Assembly: GCA_029210625.1 (NCBI GenBank)
Contig: JARGFU010000005.1
Span: forward strand, 124,001-188,000
Source: Deltaproteobacteria bacterium
GTDB taxonomy: Bacteria > Myxococcota > Myxococcia > SLRQ01
DNA: 64,000 nt
Direction: 5' to 3'
Shown here: piece by piece, positions 30,255-38,151 of the stretch
How positions within the stretch are numbered: position 1 is the stretch's first letter
How the letters are laid out: each line of letters starts with the position of its first letter
Translations under genes and position numbers: made by a program
Notes under the pieces: generated by a model
What the model saw: the letters and a program-made list of their open reading frames with translations, nothing else
What the model was told of the DNA's origin: nothing
Databases searched by the model: none

Positions 30255-30697
30255 GCATCGAAGGCATGACCCGGGAGGAGTTCGCGAAGGCGTCCAAGCT
30301 CTTCGGCTTCCTCGACGACGCCGGGCGGCAGCGGATGATGGCGATCGCCCGGGAGGAGCAGTACGCGGCCGGCAGCGTCATCTGCCGGGAGCTGGAGGCC
30401 GGCGCGGTGTTCTGGGTGATCCAGGAGGGCGAGGTCCAGGTCTCGGTCGAGGACGTCCTCGACGAGAAGGAGGTCGCCACCCTCGGCCCGCGCCAGTTCT
30501 TCGGTGAGATCTCGGCGATCCTCGGGCAGCCCCGGACGGCGACGGTGGTCGCGAAGAGCGATCTGGTGCTCCTGGCCTTCGACCGCCAGCCGGTGCTCGA
30601 GATCCTCGACGACTATCCCAAGGTGAAGGAGATCCTCGGCAAGGTCGGGCTGATCCGCTCCGAGGACACCGTCGAGAAGCTGATGTCCGACGACTGA
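30251..30697 (+). CDS. Stand-alone cyclic-nucleotide-binding-domain protein
   Basis: The 148-residue product is essentially one cNMP-binding (CAP_ED) domain: AGSVICRELEAGAVFWVIQEGEVQVS, then a phosphate-binding-cassette-like stretch FFGEISAILGQPRTATVVAKSD. There is no DNA-binding helix-turn-helix, so it is not a Crp-type transcription factor by itself. In place of the usual Arg-containing binding cassette it reads GEISAILGQPRTATV, which keeps the Glu and Arg expected for cNMP contact. A short helical tail follows. The start overlaps the stop of the upstream histidine kinase gene by four bases. It may deliver a second-messenger signal to that kinase; this is inference from context. Confidence 0.88.
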   Translation: MSIEGMTREEFAKASKLFGFLDDAGRQRMMAIAREEQYAAGSVICRELEAGAVFWVIQEGEVQVSVEDVLDEKEVATLGPRQFFGEISAILGQPRTATVVAKSDLVLLAFDRQPVLEILDDYPKVKEILGKVGLIRSEDTVEKLMSDD

Positions 30698-30712
30698 TCA
30701 CCTTCGCCTGCC

Positions 30713-31777
30713 TTGAAGCTCTCGGACTTCGACTACGAGCTCCCGGGCGAGCGCATCGCCCAGGCGCCGCTCGCCCGCCGCGACGACTCCCGGCTGATGG
30801 TGCTGCCGCGCCTGCCGGTCACGGACCCGCCCTCTCACCGGCGCTTCCGGGACCTGCCCGGCCTGCTGCGCGCCGGGGATCTGCTCGTCTTCAACGACAC
30901 CCGGGTCTTCCCGGCGCGGCTGCAGGGGCGCAAGGCCACCTCGGGCGGCAAGGTCGAGGCCCTGCTCCTCGAGTCCCTCGGCGAGGGCCGCTGGCGGGCG
31001 CTCTGCGGCTCCTCCAAGCCCCTGCGCCCCGGGGGCGAGCTCCTCTTCGCGGAGGGGAGGGGCGAGCCGATCCGCGCCTGGATCGAGGAGGCCGAGGGGG
31101 AGGGGGTCCAGCGGCTGCGCTTCGAGCTGCCGGACGAGGCGCTCCTCGCGCGCCTCGAGGCCGGCGCCGGCGAGGTCCCGCTGCCCCCCTACATCCAGCG
31201 CGAGGAGGACGACGCTGCGGCGGGCGCCGACCGGGAGCGCTATCAGACGATCTTCGCCCGGGAGCGGGGCGCGGTGGCGGCGCCCACCGCCGGCCTCCAC
31301 TTCACCGAGGAGACCTTCGCCGCCCTCGCGGCGGCCGGGACCGAGCGGACCTTCATCACCTTGCACGTGGGCCCCGGGACCTTCCTGCCGGTGCGGGGGG
31401 AGAGCGTGGCCGGACACAAGATGCACGAGGAGAGCTACGAGATCGGCGAGGCGGCGGCCGGGGCCATCGCCGCCTGCAAGGCCCGCGGGGGGCGGGTGAT
31501 CAGCGTGGGCACCACCAGCCTGCGGGCGCTGGAGGCGGCCGCCAGCGCGGCCGGCGAGCTCGCCGTGGGGCCGGGCCGCACCGAGCTCTTCGTCACCCCC
31601 GGCTTCGGCTTCCGGGTGGTGGACGGCCTGCTGACCAACTTCCACCTCCCGCGCTCGACCCTGCTGATGCTCGTCGCGGCCCTGGCCGGCCGGGAGCGGC
31701 TCCTCGCCGCCTACCGCGAGGCCATCGACGAGGGCTACCGCTTCTACAGCTACGGCGACGCGATGCTGCTGGTCTGA
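30713..31777 (+). CDS. queA: S-adenosylmethionine:tRNA ribosyltransferase-isomerase QueA
   Basis: The 354-residue product has the QueA family landmarks: LSDFDYELPGERIAQAPL at the N-terminus, FNDTRVFPARL, the central GAVAAPTAGLHFTEE, LHVGPGTFLPVR and the C-terminal FHLPRSTLLMLVAAL. It transfers and isomerises the ribosyl part of S-adenosylmethionine onto 7-aminomethyl-7-deazaguanine in tRNA to make epoxyqueuosine. The length is normal (about 350). It begins at a TTG codon with no strong ribosome site, 15 bases after the cNMP-binding gene. The next queuosine gene, tgt, is separated from it by a nucleotidase gene. Confidence 0.97.
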   Translation: MKLSDFDYELPGERIAQAPLARRDDSRLMVLPRLPVTDPPSHRRFRDLPGLLRAGDLLVFNDTRVFPARLQGRKATSGGKVEALLLESLGEGRWRALCGSSKPLRPGGELLFAEGRGEPIRAWIEEAEGEGVQRLRFELPDEALLARLEAGAGEVPLPPYIQREEDDAAAGADRERYQTIFARERGAVAAPTAGLHFTEETFAALAAAGTERTFITLHVGPGTFLPVRGESVAGHKMHEESYEIGEAAAGAIAACKARGGRVISVGTTSLRALEAAASAAGELAVGPGRTELFVTPGFGFRVVDGLLTNFHLPRSTLLMLVAALAGRERLLAAYREAIDEGYRFYSYGDAMLLV

Positions 31778-31791
31778 GGCGGCGCCTGGTT

Positions 31792-31797
31792 TAGGAT
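31792..31797 (+). promoter_or_regulatory. TAGGAT six bases before the nucleotidase start
   Basis: TAGGAT ends exactly six bases before the ATG at 31804, the same spacing as TAGAAT before the histidine kinase gene. It could be the -10 of a leaderless transcript. Alternatively the AGGA it contains may be a plain Shine-Dalgarno seven bases from the ATG. Confidence 0.3.
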
Positions 31798-31803
31798 GCG
31801 CCG

Positions 31804-33564
31804 ATGCTCACGCGCGCACCGGTCCTTCCGCCGCTCCTCCTCGCTGGCCTCCTCGCCGCTCTCGCCGCGGGTCCGGTGGCCTGCAAGACGACGCCCGACG
31901 CCCCCGCGGCTCCGCAGCGCCTGACCGTGGTCGGCATCTCGGACTTCCACGGGGCCCTCGAGCCCGTCCTGCTGCGGAGCGCCGGCGGCCGGGAGGTGCC
32001 GGTGGGGGGCGCCGCCCTGATGAGCGCCTACCTGGAGCGCATCCGGGAGCGGGCCCCCGGCCCGGTGCTCCTGCTGGACGCCGGCGACATGTACCAGGGC
32101 ACCCTCGCCTCGGGGATGGCCGAGGGGGCGCCGGTCATCTCCCTCTACGATCACCTCGGGGTGGCCGCGGCGGCCCTGGGCAACCACGAGTTCGACTTCG
32201 GGCCGGTGGGCCCCGACGGCGTGGTGCGCGAGGAGGGGCAGGATCCCCGCGGCGCCCTGCGGGCCCGCATCGAGGAGGCGGGCTTCCCCTTCCTGGCGGC
32301 GAACCTGCGCGCGGAGGGCGGGGGCGACGAGGTCCCGGAGCCCTTCCAGGCCAGCCACCTGGTGGAGGTGGGGGAGTGGCAGGTCGGCATCGTTGGCCTG
32401 GCCTCGATCAACACGGCGAGCACCACCGTGGCCCGGAACCTGGTGGGGCTGACCTTCGTGGATCCGGTGCCGGTGGCCGTGGCCGAGGCCCGCCGCCTGC
32501 GGGCGGCCGGCGCCGACCTGGTGATCGTCCTCCTCCACGACGGCTCCTACTGCAGCCCGGCGCTGGGGGAGGGGCTCGAGGGCTGCGCCGAGGGGGAGCT
32601 CCTGCGCCTGCAGGCCGGCCTCCCGGAGGGGCTGGTGGATCTGATCCTGGGTGCCCACACCCACGGGCTGGTGGCCCGCCGGGTCGGCAACCGGGCGCTC
32701 CTCCAGGGCGCGGCGCGGGGGCAGTTCCTCTCCTGGGCCGAGCTGGCGCCGGGCCAGCCGCCGGTGGTGCACGCGCCGGTGCAGCTCTGCGGGGCCACCG
32801 TGCCCGGCGCGGAGGGCCCGACCTGCGAGAAGAAGGCCGTGCAGGCCAGCGAGGTCGAGCCCGAGGCCGCCACCTTCCTCGGCGCCCCGCTCTTGCCCGA
32901 CCCCGAGGTGGCGGCGCTCGTCGCTCCGGCGCTGGAGCAGGCGAGGGTGCTGGAGGCCCGCCCCCTGGGCGTCTCCCTCGCCGCCCCCTTCACCCGCGCC
33001 TACGGCGAGGAGTCGGCGCTGGGGAACCTGGTCGCCGACGCCTTCCGGGCCGCGGTCGAGGGGGCGCAGATCGGGCTGACGAACGGCGGGGGCCTGCGGG
33101 CGGACCTGCCGGCGGGGGAGATGCGCTGGGGGCATGTCTTCCAGGCGCTGCCCTTCGACAACCACCTCGCCGTGCTGAAGCTCGAGGGGGCCCAGCTGCG
33201 CCGGCTGGTGCAGCACGGGATCGACAGCGGCCACGGCGCGCTCTCCTACTCGGGCCTCTCCCTCGAGGCCCGGGGCTGTGAGCTCCTCTCCATCCGGATC
33301 GGGGAGGCGCCGCTGGACGACGCGGCGACCTACACCCTCGTCACGAACGACTACCTGAGCGGCGGGGGCAGCGGCTTCGACACGCTGGCGATCCCGGGCG
33401 ACCGGATCGAGGTCCTCTGGGAGCGTCCCCTCCTGCGCGAGATCGTCGCGGACCACCTCGGTGGGCTCCAGGGGCCGCTGGAGCCCGCGAGCTACTTCGA
33501 CCCGGCCTCGCCGCGGCAGCGGCGCGACGGGGACTGCAAGCCCGCCCGGAAGGCGGGCTCGTGA
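31804..33564 (+). CDS. 5'-nucleotidase/UshA-family metallophosphatase lipoprotein
   Basis: The 586-residue product has a signal peptide ending in a Cys (GPVACKTT, residue about 27) and so is a probable lipoprotein. The calcineurin-like metallophosphatase domain (about 35-340) shows the metal-binding motifs DFHGALEP, DAGDMYQGT, GNHEFDFG and GAHTHG. The C-terminal 5'-nucleotidase substrate-binding domain (about 375-555) has ALGNLVADAF, TNGGGLRADL and the aromatic/Asn stretch LPFDNHLAVL. It should hydrolyse nucleotides or related phosphoesters outside the cytoplasm. It is inserted between queA and tgt, and its TGA overlaps the GTG start of tgt, so tgt translation is coupled to it. Confidence 0.93.
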   Translation: MLTRAPVLPPLLLAGLLAALAAGPVACKTTPDAPAAPQRLTVVGISDFHGALEPVLLRSAGGREVPVGGAALMSAYLERIRERAPGPVLLLDAGDMYQGTLASGMAEGAPVISLYDHLGVAAAALGNHEFDFGPVGPDGVVREEGQDPRGALRARIEEAGFPFLAANLRAEGGGDEVPEPFQASHLVEVGEWQVGIVGLASINTASTTVARNLVGLTFVDPVPVAVAEARRLRAAGADLVIVLLHDGSYCSPALGEGLEGCAEGELLRLQAGLPEGLVDLILGAHTHGLVARRVGNRALLQGAARGQFLSWAELAPGQPPVVHAPVQLCGATVPGAEGPTCEKKAVQASEVEPEAATFLGAPLLPDPEVAALVAPALEQARVLEARPLGVSLAAPFTRAYGEESALGNLVADAFRAAVEGAQIGLTNGGGLRADLPAGEMRWGHVFQALPFDNHLAVLKLEGAQLRRLVQHGIDSGHGALSYSGLSLEARGCELLSIRIGEAPLDDAATYTLVTNDYLSGGGSGFDTLAIPGDRIEVLWERPLLREIVADHLGGLQGPLEPASYFDPASPRQRRDGDCKPARKAGS

Positions 33565-34700
33565 GCGCCCCCCTCTACGAGCTGCTGGCGACGGATCCGA
33601 GCGGCGCCCGCCGGGGCCGCCTCCACCTGCGCCACGGCACGGTGGAGACTCCGGTCTTCATGCCGGTGGGCACCGCGGGCAGCGTGAAGGGCCTCGACCA
33701 GCACGAGCTCGAGACCCTGCTGGAGGTCGAGATCCTCCTGGGCAACACCTACCACCTCTACCTGCGGCCGGGGCACGAGCTGGTGGCCCGCCACGGCGGC
33801 CTGCACCGCTACATGTCCTGGCCCCGGAACATCCTCACCGACTCCGGCGGCTACCAGGTCTTCTCCCTCTCCAAGCGCCGGAAGATCCGGGAGGAGGGGG
33901 TCGAGTTCCGCTCCCACCTCGACGGCTCGCGCCACCTCATCTCGCCCGAGCGGAGCATGGAGATCCAGCTGGCCCTCGACAGCGACGTGATCATGGCCTT
34001 CGACGAGTGCCCGGCCACCGACGCCCCGCGGGCCGAGGTGGCCTCGGCCGTCGAGCGCACGACCCGCTGGCTGGATCGCTGCATCGAGGTCTGGCGGCCG
34101 GCCCGGGAGGCGGGGAAGGGCGAGCTCTTCGGGATCGTCCAGGGCGCCCTCGACGGAGAGCTCCGGGACGAGCACACCGCGATCCTCCTCGAGCGGGACC
34201 TCCCCGGCTACGCGGTGGGCGGCCTCGCCCTGGGCGAGGAGCCCGCGAGGATGCGGGAGATCGCCCACCGGGTGGCCTCCCGGCTGCCGGCGGACCGGCC
34301 CCGCTACCTGATGGGGGTGGGCTTCCCCGAGGACCTGCTGCGCTGCATCCCCCTGGGGCTGGACATGTTCGACTGCGTCCTGCCCACCCGCTGCGCTCGC
34401 AACGGGCTGCTCTTCACCTCCTACGGCCGGCTGCCCATCCGCAACGCCACCTGGAAGGACGACGAGCGCCCGATCGACCCCTCCTGCGCCTGTCCGGCCT
34501 GTCAGCGCTACAGCCGGGCCTACCTCCGGCACCTCTGCCGCTCGGGGGAGCTCACCGGGATGAAGCTCTCCACCCTGCACAACGTCTGGTTCTATCTCAC
34601 GCTGATGCGGGAGGCGCGGCAGGCCATCGAGGAGGGCCGCTACGAGGCCTTCGCGGCCGAGAGGCTCGAGCGGCTGGGCCGGGGCCCGGCCGAAGCCTAA
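33561..34700 (+). CDS. tgt: Queuine/preQ1 tRNA-guanine transglycosylase Tgt
   Basis: The 379-residue product exchanges guanine 34 for the queuosine precursor in GUN-anticodon tRNAs. The catalytic Asp residues are visible in LTDSGGYQVFS (about 94) and MFDCVLPTR (about 274). The zinc site is formed by C-x-C-x-x-C in SCACPACQRY and a His in LHNVW. Length is typical of bacterial Tgt. It begins at a GTG overlapping the nucleotidase stop (GTGA). It is followed after 123 bases by yajC, secD and secF, the widespread queA-tgt-yajC-secDF order, here interrupted only by the nucleotidase. Confidence 0.97.
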   Translation: MSAPLYELLATDPSGARRGRLHLRHGTVETPVFMPVGTAGSVKGLDQHELETLLEVEILLGNTYHLYLRPGHELVARHGGLHRYMSWPRNILTDSGGYQVFSLSKRRKIREEGVEFRSHLDGSRHLISPERSMEIQLALDSDVIMAFDECPATDAPRAEVASAVERTTRWLDRCIEVWRPAREAGKGELFGIVQGALDGELRDEHTAILLERDLPGYAVGGLALGEEPARMREIAHRVASRLPADRPRYLMGVGFPEDLLRCIPLGLDMFDCVLPTRCARNGLLFTSYGRLPIRNATWKDDERPIDPSCACPACQRYSRAYLRHLCRSGELTGMKLSTLHNVWFYLTLMREARQAIEEGRYEAFAAERLERLGRGPAEA

Positions 34701-34739
34701 GTCCCCGGGATCGCGGGCTTTCGACCGGAAGCGGTGCTC

Positions 34740-34768
34740 TTGTGGCCCCCCCCACCCGGTGGTAGGGT
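34740..34768 (+). promoter_or_regulatory. Candidate promoter of yajC-secD-secF
   Basis: TTGTGG (34740-34745), 17 bases and TAGGGT (34763-34768) lie about 55 bases upstream of the yajC ATG. It matches the TTGTSN-TAGNNT style seen in the window and would let the secretion genes be expressed independently of tgt. Confidence 0.45.
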
Positions 34769-34823
34769 GCGCGCCCTTTAGCGCCCCTTCGAGCGCACTC
34801 CTTCCTTCTCGCAGGTGAACCCC

Positions 34824-35168
34824 ATGTTCTCGTCGATCCCCACTCTCCTGGCCCAGGCCGCGGATGGCGCGGGTGGCCCTCCGGGCTGCGGTGGCGTCAA
34901 CATGATCCCGATCCTGCTCATGTTCGCGGTGGTGTATTTCCTGATCCTGCGGCCCCAGAGCAAGCAGGCCCGCGAGCACCAGAACCTCCTCGGCGCCCTC
35001 AAGAAGGGTGACGAGGTCGTGACGCAGGGCGGCATCGTCGGCAAGGTCTTCGCGGTTCAGGACCACCTGGTGACGCTCGAGATCGCCCGCGACACGCGCA
35101 TTCGCATCCTCAAGACCAACATCAGCTCGCTGTACACCTCGCCCGCCGCGGAAGCGGACGGCGAGTAA
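34824..35168 (+). CDS. yajC: Sec accessory subunit YajC
   Basis: The 114-residue product has one membrane helix (MIPILLMFAVVYFLI, about 28-45) followed by the conserved RPQSKQAREHQNLLGALKKG region and a small cytoplasmic beta domain (GDEVVTQGGIVGKV). YajC associates with SecDF and SecYEG at the inner membrane. The short N-terminal extension is Gly-rich (DGAGGPPGCGG). I chose the ATG at 34824 because AGGTGA lies five bases before it; an in-frame GTG at 34815 has no ribosome site. secD starts 18 bases downstream. Confidence 0.95.
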   Translation: MFSSIPTLLAQAADGAGGPPGCGGVNMIPILLMFAVVYFLILRPQSKQAREHQNLLGALKKGDEVVTQGGIVGKVFAVQDHLVTLEIARDTRIRILKTNISSLYTSPAAEADGE

Positions 35169-35186
35169 CGAGAGCCGGAGAGACCG

Positions 35187-36950
35187 ATGGATCGTGGCTG
35201 GATCACCAAGCTGGGAATCGTCATCGCACTGACCGTGGCAGCGGTCTGGATGCTCTTCCCCACCTACGTCTACTTCTCCCTGCCTGCGGAGGAGCGCAAC
35301 GACGCGACGACCTACGAGAAGGCCGTGCCGAGCTGGATGCGAACCCAGCACCTGACCCTCGGCCTCGATCTCCAGGGCGGCATCCACCTGGTGATGGGCG
35401 TCGAGGTCGAGAAGGCCGTGATGGACCGGGTCCAGCGGCGGGTGGACGAGATCACGTCCTACGCCAAGGACAAGGAGATCGCCCACGGCAAGATCAAGGC
35501 CGACGTGAAGGAGCCGCTGCTGCGGGTCGAGCTCACGGCCGACCAGCGGGAGCAGTTCGAGAGCGAGATGCTCGGCTACTTCCAGGACATGACCCTGGTC
35601 ACCTCCTTGGAGTCCGGGCTCGAGCTGGCCTTCACCGCCGACACCGTCGAGCGCATTCGCACGTCCGCGGTGGATCAGGCCGTGAAGACCATCCGCAACC
35701 GCGTCGATCAGTGGGGCGTCACCGAGCCGCAGATCATCCGCCGCGGTGAGGACCAGATCCTCATCCAGCTGCCGGGCGAGAAGGACCCCGAGCGGGCCAA
35801 GGGCCTCCTGGGCAAGACCGCCCAGCTCGAGTTCCGCATCACCCAGGATCACCAGACCGGCTTCCTGGTCGAGAACCAGGCTCTCCTGCCGGAGGGCGTG
35901 ACCCTCAAGACGGACCGCGGCCGCGGCCCCGAGGGTGAGGTCGCCACCCACTACCTCGAGGCCAGCGACCGCCGGCCCCTCGACCAGGCCAAGGAGGCGC
36001 TGCTGCCCCACACCCCCGAGGGCACGACCCTGGCCTTCCAGAAGATCCCGGCCCCGGACGGGACCGCGACCTACCGCACCTACCTGCTGACCGCCGCGCC
36101 CGGCATCACCGGCGACTACCTCGTCGACGCCCGGGTGGCGACCGACTCCCAGCAGAACGGCCGCCCCTACGTCGCCTTCGAGTTCGACCAGGAGGGCGCC
36201 CGGATCTTCGGCGAGCTCACCGAGGCGAACGTGAACCGCTTCATGGCGGTGGTCCTCGACAACATGGTCGAGTCGGCCCCCGTCATCCAGAGCAAGATCA
36301 CCAACCGCGGCCAGATCACCCTGGGCAGCTACAAGTCGAACCAGGACCTCTTCATCGAGGCGAACGACCTGGCCCTGGTGCTCAAGGCCGGCGCGCTCCC
36401 CGCGCCGGTGCGCATCCTCGAGGAGCGGACCGTCGGCGCCACCCTCGGCCCCGACCTGATCCGCCGCGGCCTCTTCGCGCTGATGATGGGCGGCATCCTC
36501 GTGCTGCTCTTCATGCCCCTCTACTACAAGGCCTCGGGCCTGGTCGCGAACCTCACCCTGGTCCTGAACGTGCTCTTCCTGCTGGCGATGCTAAGCGCCA
36601 TCGGCGCGACGCTCACCCTGCCGGGCATCGCGGGCATCGTCCTCACCGTCGGCATGGCGGTGGATGCGAACGTGATCATCTTCGAGCGCATCCGGGAGGA
36701 GATCGAGGCCGGCAAGACGGCCTGGGCCTCCATCCAGGCCGGGTACGAGCAGGCCTTCTCCGCGATCCTCGACGGCAACGTCACCACCGGCATCGCGGCC
36801 CTGGTGCTCCTGCAGTACGGCTCCGGCCCCATCAAGGGCTTCGCCGTGACCCTCTTCGCGGGCATCCTCTCGACCCTCTTCACGGCCTACTACGCCAGCC
36901 GAGTGTTCCAGGAAGGCCTCAACCGCAACTCGAAGACGGTGAGCGTCTAG
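35187..36950 (+). CDS. secD: Protein-export membrane protein SecD
   Basis: The 587-residue product has an N-terminal membrane helix, a large periplasmic region and five C-terminal membrane helices of the RND-like SecD fold. Family motifs include LGLDLQGGIHLVMGV near residue 57, IRNRVDQWGVTEP (about 170-183), the SecD head domain, and GMAVDANVIIFERIREE in the C-terminal half. It uses the proton-motive force to pull exported proteins out of the Sec channel, together with SecF encoded 12 bases downstream. The periplasmic part is of usual size and nothing is missing. Confidence 0.98.
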   Translation: MDRGWITKLGIVIALTVAAVWMLFPTYVYFSLPAEERNDATTYEKAVPSWMRTQHLTLGLDLQGGIHLVMGVEVEKAVMDRVQRRVDEITSYAKDKEIAHGKIKADVKEPLLRVELTADQREQFESEMLGYFQDMTLVTSLESGLELAFTADTVERIRTSAVDQAVKTIRNRVDQWGVTEPQIIRRGEDQILIQLPGEKDPERAKGLLGKTAQLEFRITQDHQTGFLVENQALLPEGVTLKTDRGRGPEGEVATHYLEASDRRPLDQAKEALLPHTPEGTTLAFQKIPAPDGTATYRTYLLTAAPGITGDYLVDARVATDSQQNGRPYVAFEFDQEGARIFGELTEANVNRFMAVVLDNMVESAPVIQSKITNRGQITLGSYKSNQDLFIEANDLALVLKAGALPAPVRILEERTVGATLGPDLIRRGLFALMMGGILVLLFMPLYYKASGLVANLTLVLNVLFLLAMLSAIGATLTLPGIAGIVLTVGMAVDANVIIFERIREEIEAGKTAWASIQAGYEQAFSAILDGNVTTGIAALVLLQYGSGPIKGFAVTLFAGILSTLFTAYYASRVFQEGLNRNSKTVSV

Positions 36951-36962
36951 GGAGCCACGATC

Positions 36963-38111
36963 ATGCAGCTCATCGGAAAGACCAACTTCGACTTCGTCGG
37001 CAAGCGCCGGACCGCGCTGATCTTCAGCCTGGTGGCCGTGCTCGGCACCACGCTGCTGCTCACCACCCGGGGCCTGAACCTCGGCGTGGACTTCGCCGGC
37101 GGCACCGAGATCCAGCTCAAGTTCTCCAAGGACGTGGACGCGAACACCCTGCGCAACACCATGAAGGAGATCGGCTTCGACAAGGCGTCGGTGCAGGTCT
37201 TCGGCGAGGAGGGGACCAGCGAGTACCTCGTGCGGGTGGAGCGGATGAGCCTGCTCACCCCCGAGGAGCACGGTCAGATCGTCTCCGAGCTCAAGGGCAA
37301 GCACGGCGAGCAGGTGACCGTCGGCGACTATGATCCCAACAAGGGTGACGCCGTCGAGGTCATCTCGACCGAGGAGATCCAGCGGGAGACCTTCGACACC
37401 ATCGTGAAGGACGCCGGGCTGGCCCTCGACGAGGTGCGGGCCCTGCGCCGGGGCACCGGCTGGCAGTACACCCTCATCCTCGAGGGCGTCTCCAAGCGCC
37501 TGACCGAGCAGCTCGAGGCCCAGGTGGGCGAGGGCACCGTCGATCTGCGCCGGGTGGAGTACGTCGGCCCGCAGGTCGGCAAGGAGCTGCGGCGCCGCGG
37601 CTTCCTCTCGCTCTTCTACGCCTGCATCTTCATCCTCATCTACCTGGCGATCCGCTTCGACTTCTCCTTCGCCCCGGGCGCGGTCGTGGCCCTGGCCCAC
37701 GACGCCTTCCTGGCGGTGGGCCTCTACGCCGTCACCGGGCTGGAGTTCAACCTGACCTCGATCGCGGCCATCCTGACGATCATCGGCTACTCGGTGAACG
37801 ACACCGTGGTCATCTACGACCGGGTCCGGGAGAACCGGCAGCGCTTCTCCGGCCGGGGTCTCTCCGACCTGATCAACCAGTCGATCAACGAGACCCTCTC
37901 CCGGACGCTGATCACCTCCGGGACGACCGTCCTCGCCCTCATCGGCCTGCTGGTCTACGCGCAGGGGACGATCCGGGACTTCGCCATCGCGATGACCTTC
38001 GGCATCCTCGTCGGCACCTACTCGACGGTCTTCATCGCCTCGCCGATGGTCCTGGCCCTCGAGGGGCTGATCAACAAGAAGCTCGCCAAGTCCTCGACCG
38101 CCCGGGCCTGA
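36963..38111 (+). CDS. secF: Protein-export membrane protein SecF
   Basis: The 382-residue product has six predicted membrane helices. The first is followed by a periplasmic domain beginning GLNLGVDFAGGTEIQLKF. Other family signatures are EYVGPQVGKELRRRG, AAILTIIGYSVNDTVVIYDRVREN and SINETLSRTLITSGTT. It partners SecD. The periplasmic domain is somewhat extended (residues about 45-195) and contains a charged insertion around DPNKGDAVEVISTEEIQRETF. The stop lies inside a GC-rich hairpin. It ends the long plus-strand run that began at polA. Confidence 0.98.
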   Translation: MQLIGKTNFDFVGKRRTALIFSLVAVLGTTLLLTTRGLNLGVDFAGGTEIQLKFSKDVDANTLRNTMKEIGFDKASVQVFGEEGTSEYLVRVERMSLLTPEEHGQIVSELKGKHGEQVTVGDYDPNKGDAVEVISTEEIQRETFDTIVKDAGLALDEVRALRRGTGWQYTLILEGVSKRLTEQLEAQVGEGTVDLRRVEYVGPQVGKELRRRGFLSLFYACIFILIYLAIRFDFSFAPGAVVALAHDAFLAVGLYAVTGLEFNLTSIAAILTIIGYSVNDTVVIYDRVRENRQRFSGRGLSDLINQSINETLSRTLITSGTTVLALIGLLVYAQGTIRDFAIAMTFGILVGTYSTVFIASPMVLALEGLINKKLAKSSTARA

Positions 38112-38122
38112 AGCCCCGGGCG
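38099..38122. terminator. GC-rich hairpin at the secF stop
   Basis: An eight-base-pair stem (CGCCCGGG at 38099-38106 with CCCGGGCG at 38115-38122) has a loop that contains the secF TGA. It lies in the short gap between convergent genes and could end both transcripts. No T-run is present. Confidence 0.45.
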
Positions 38123-38151
38123 CCTCCCGCCTCCCGACTCCCGGCCCCCGG

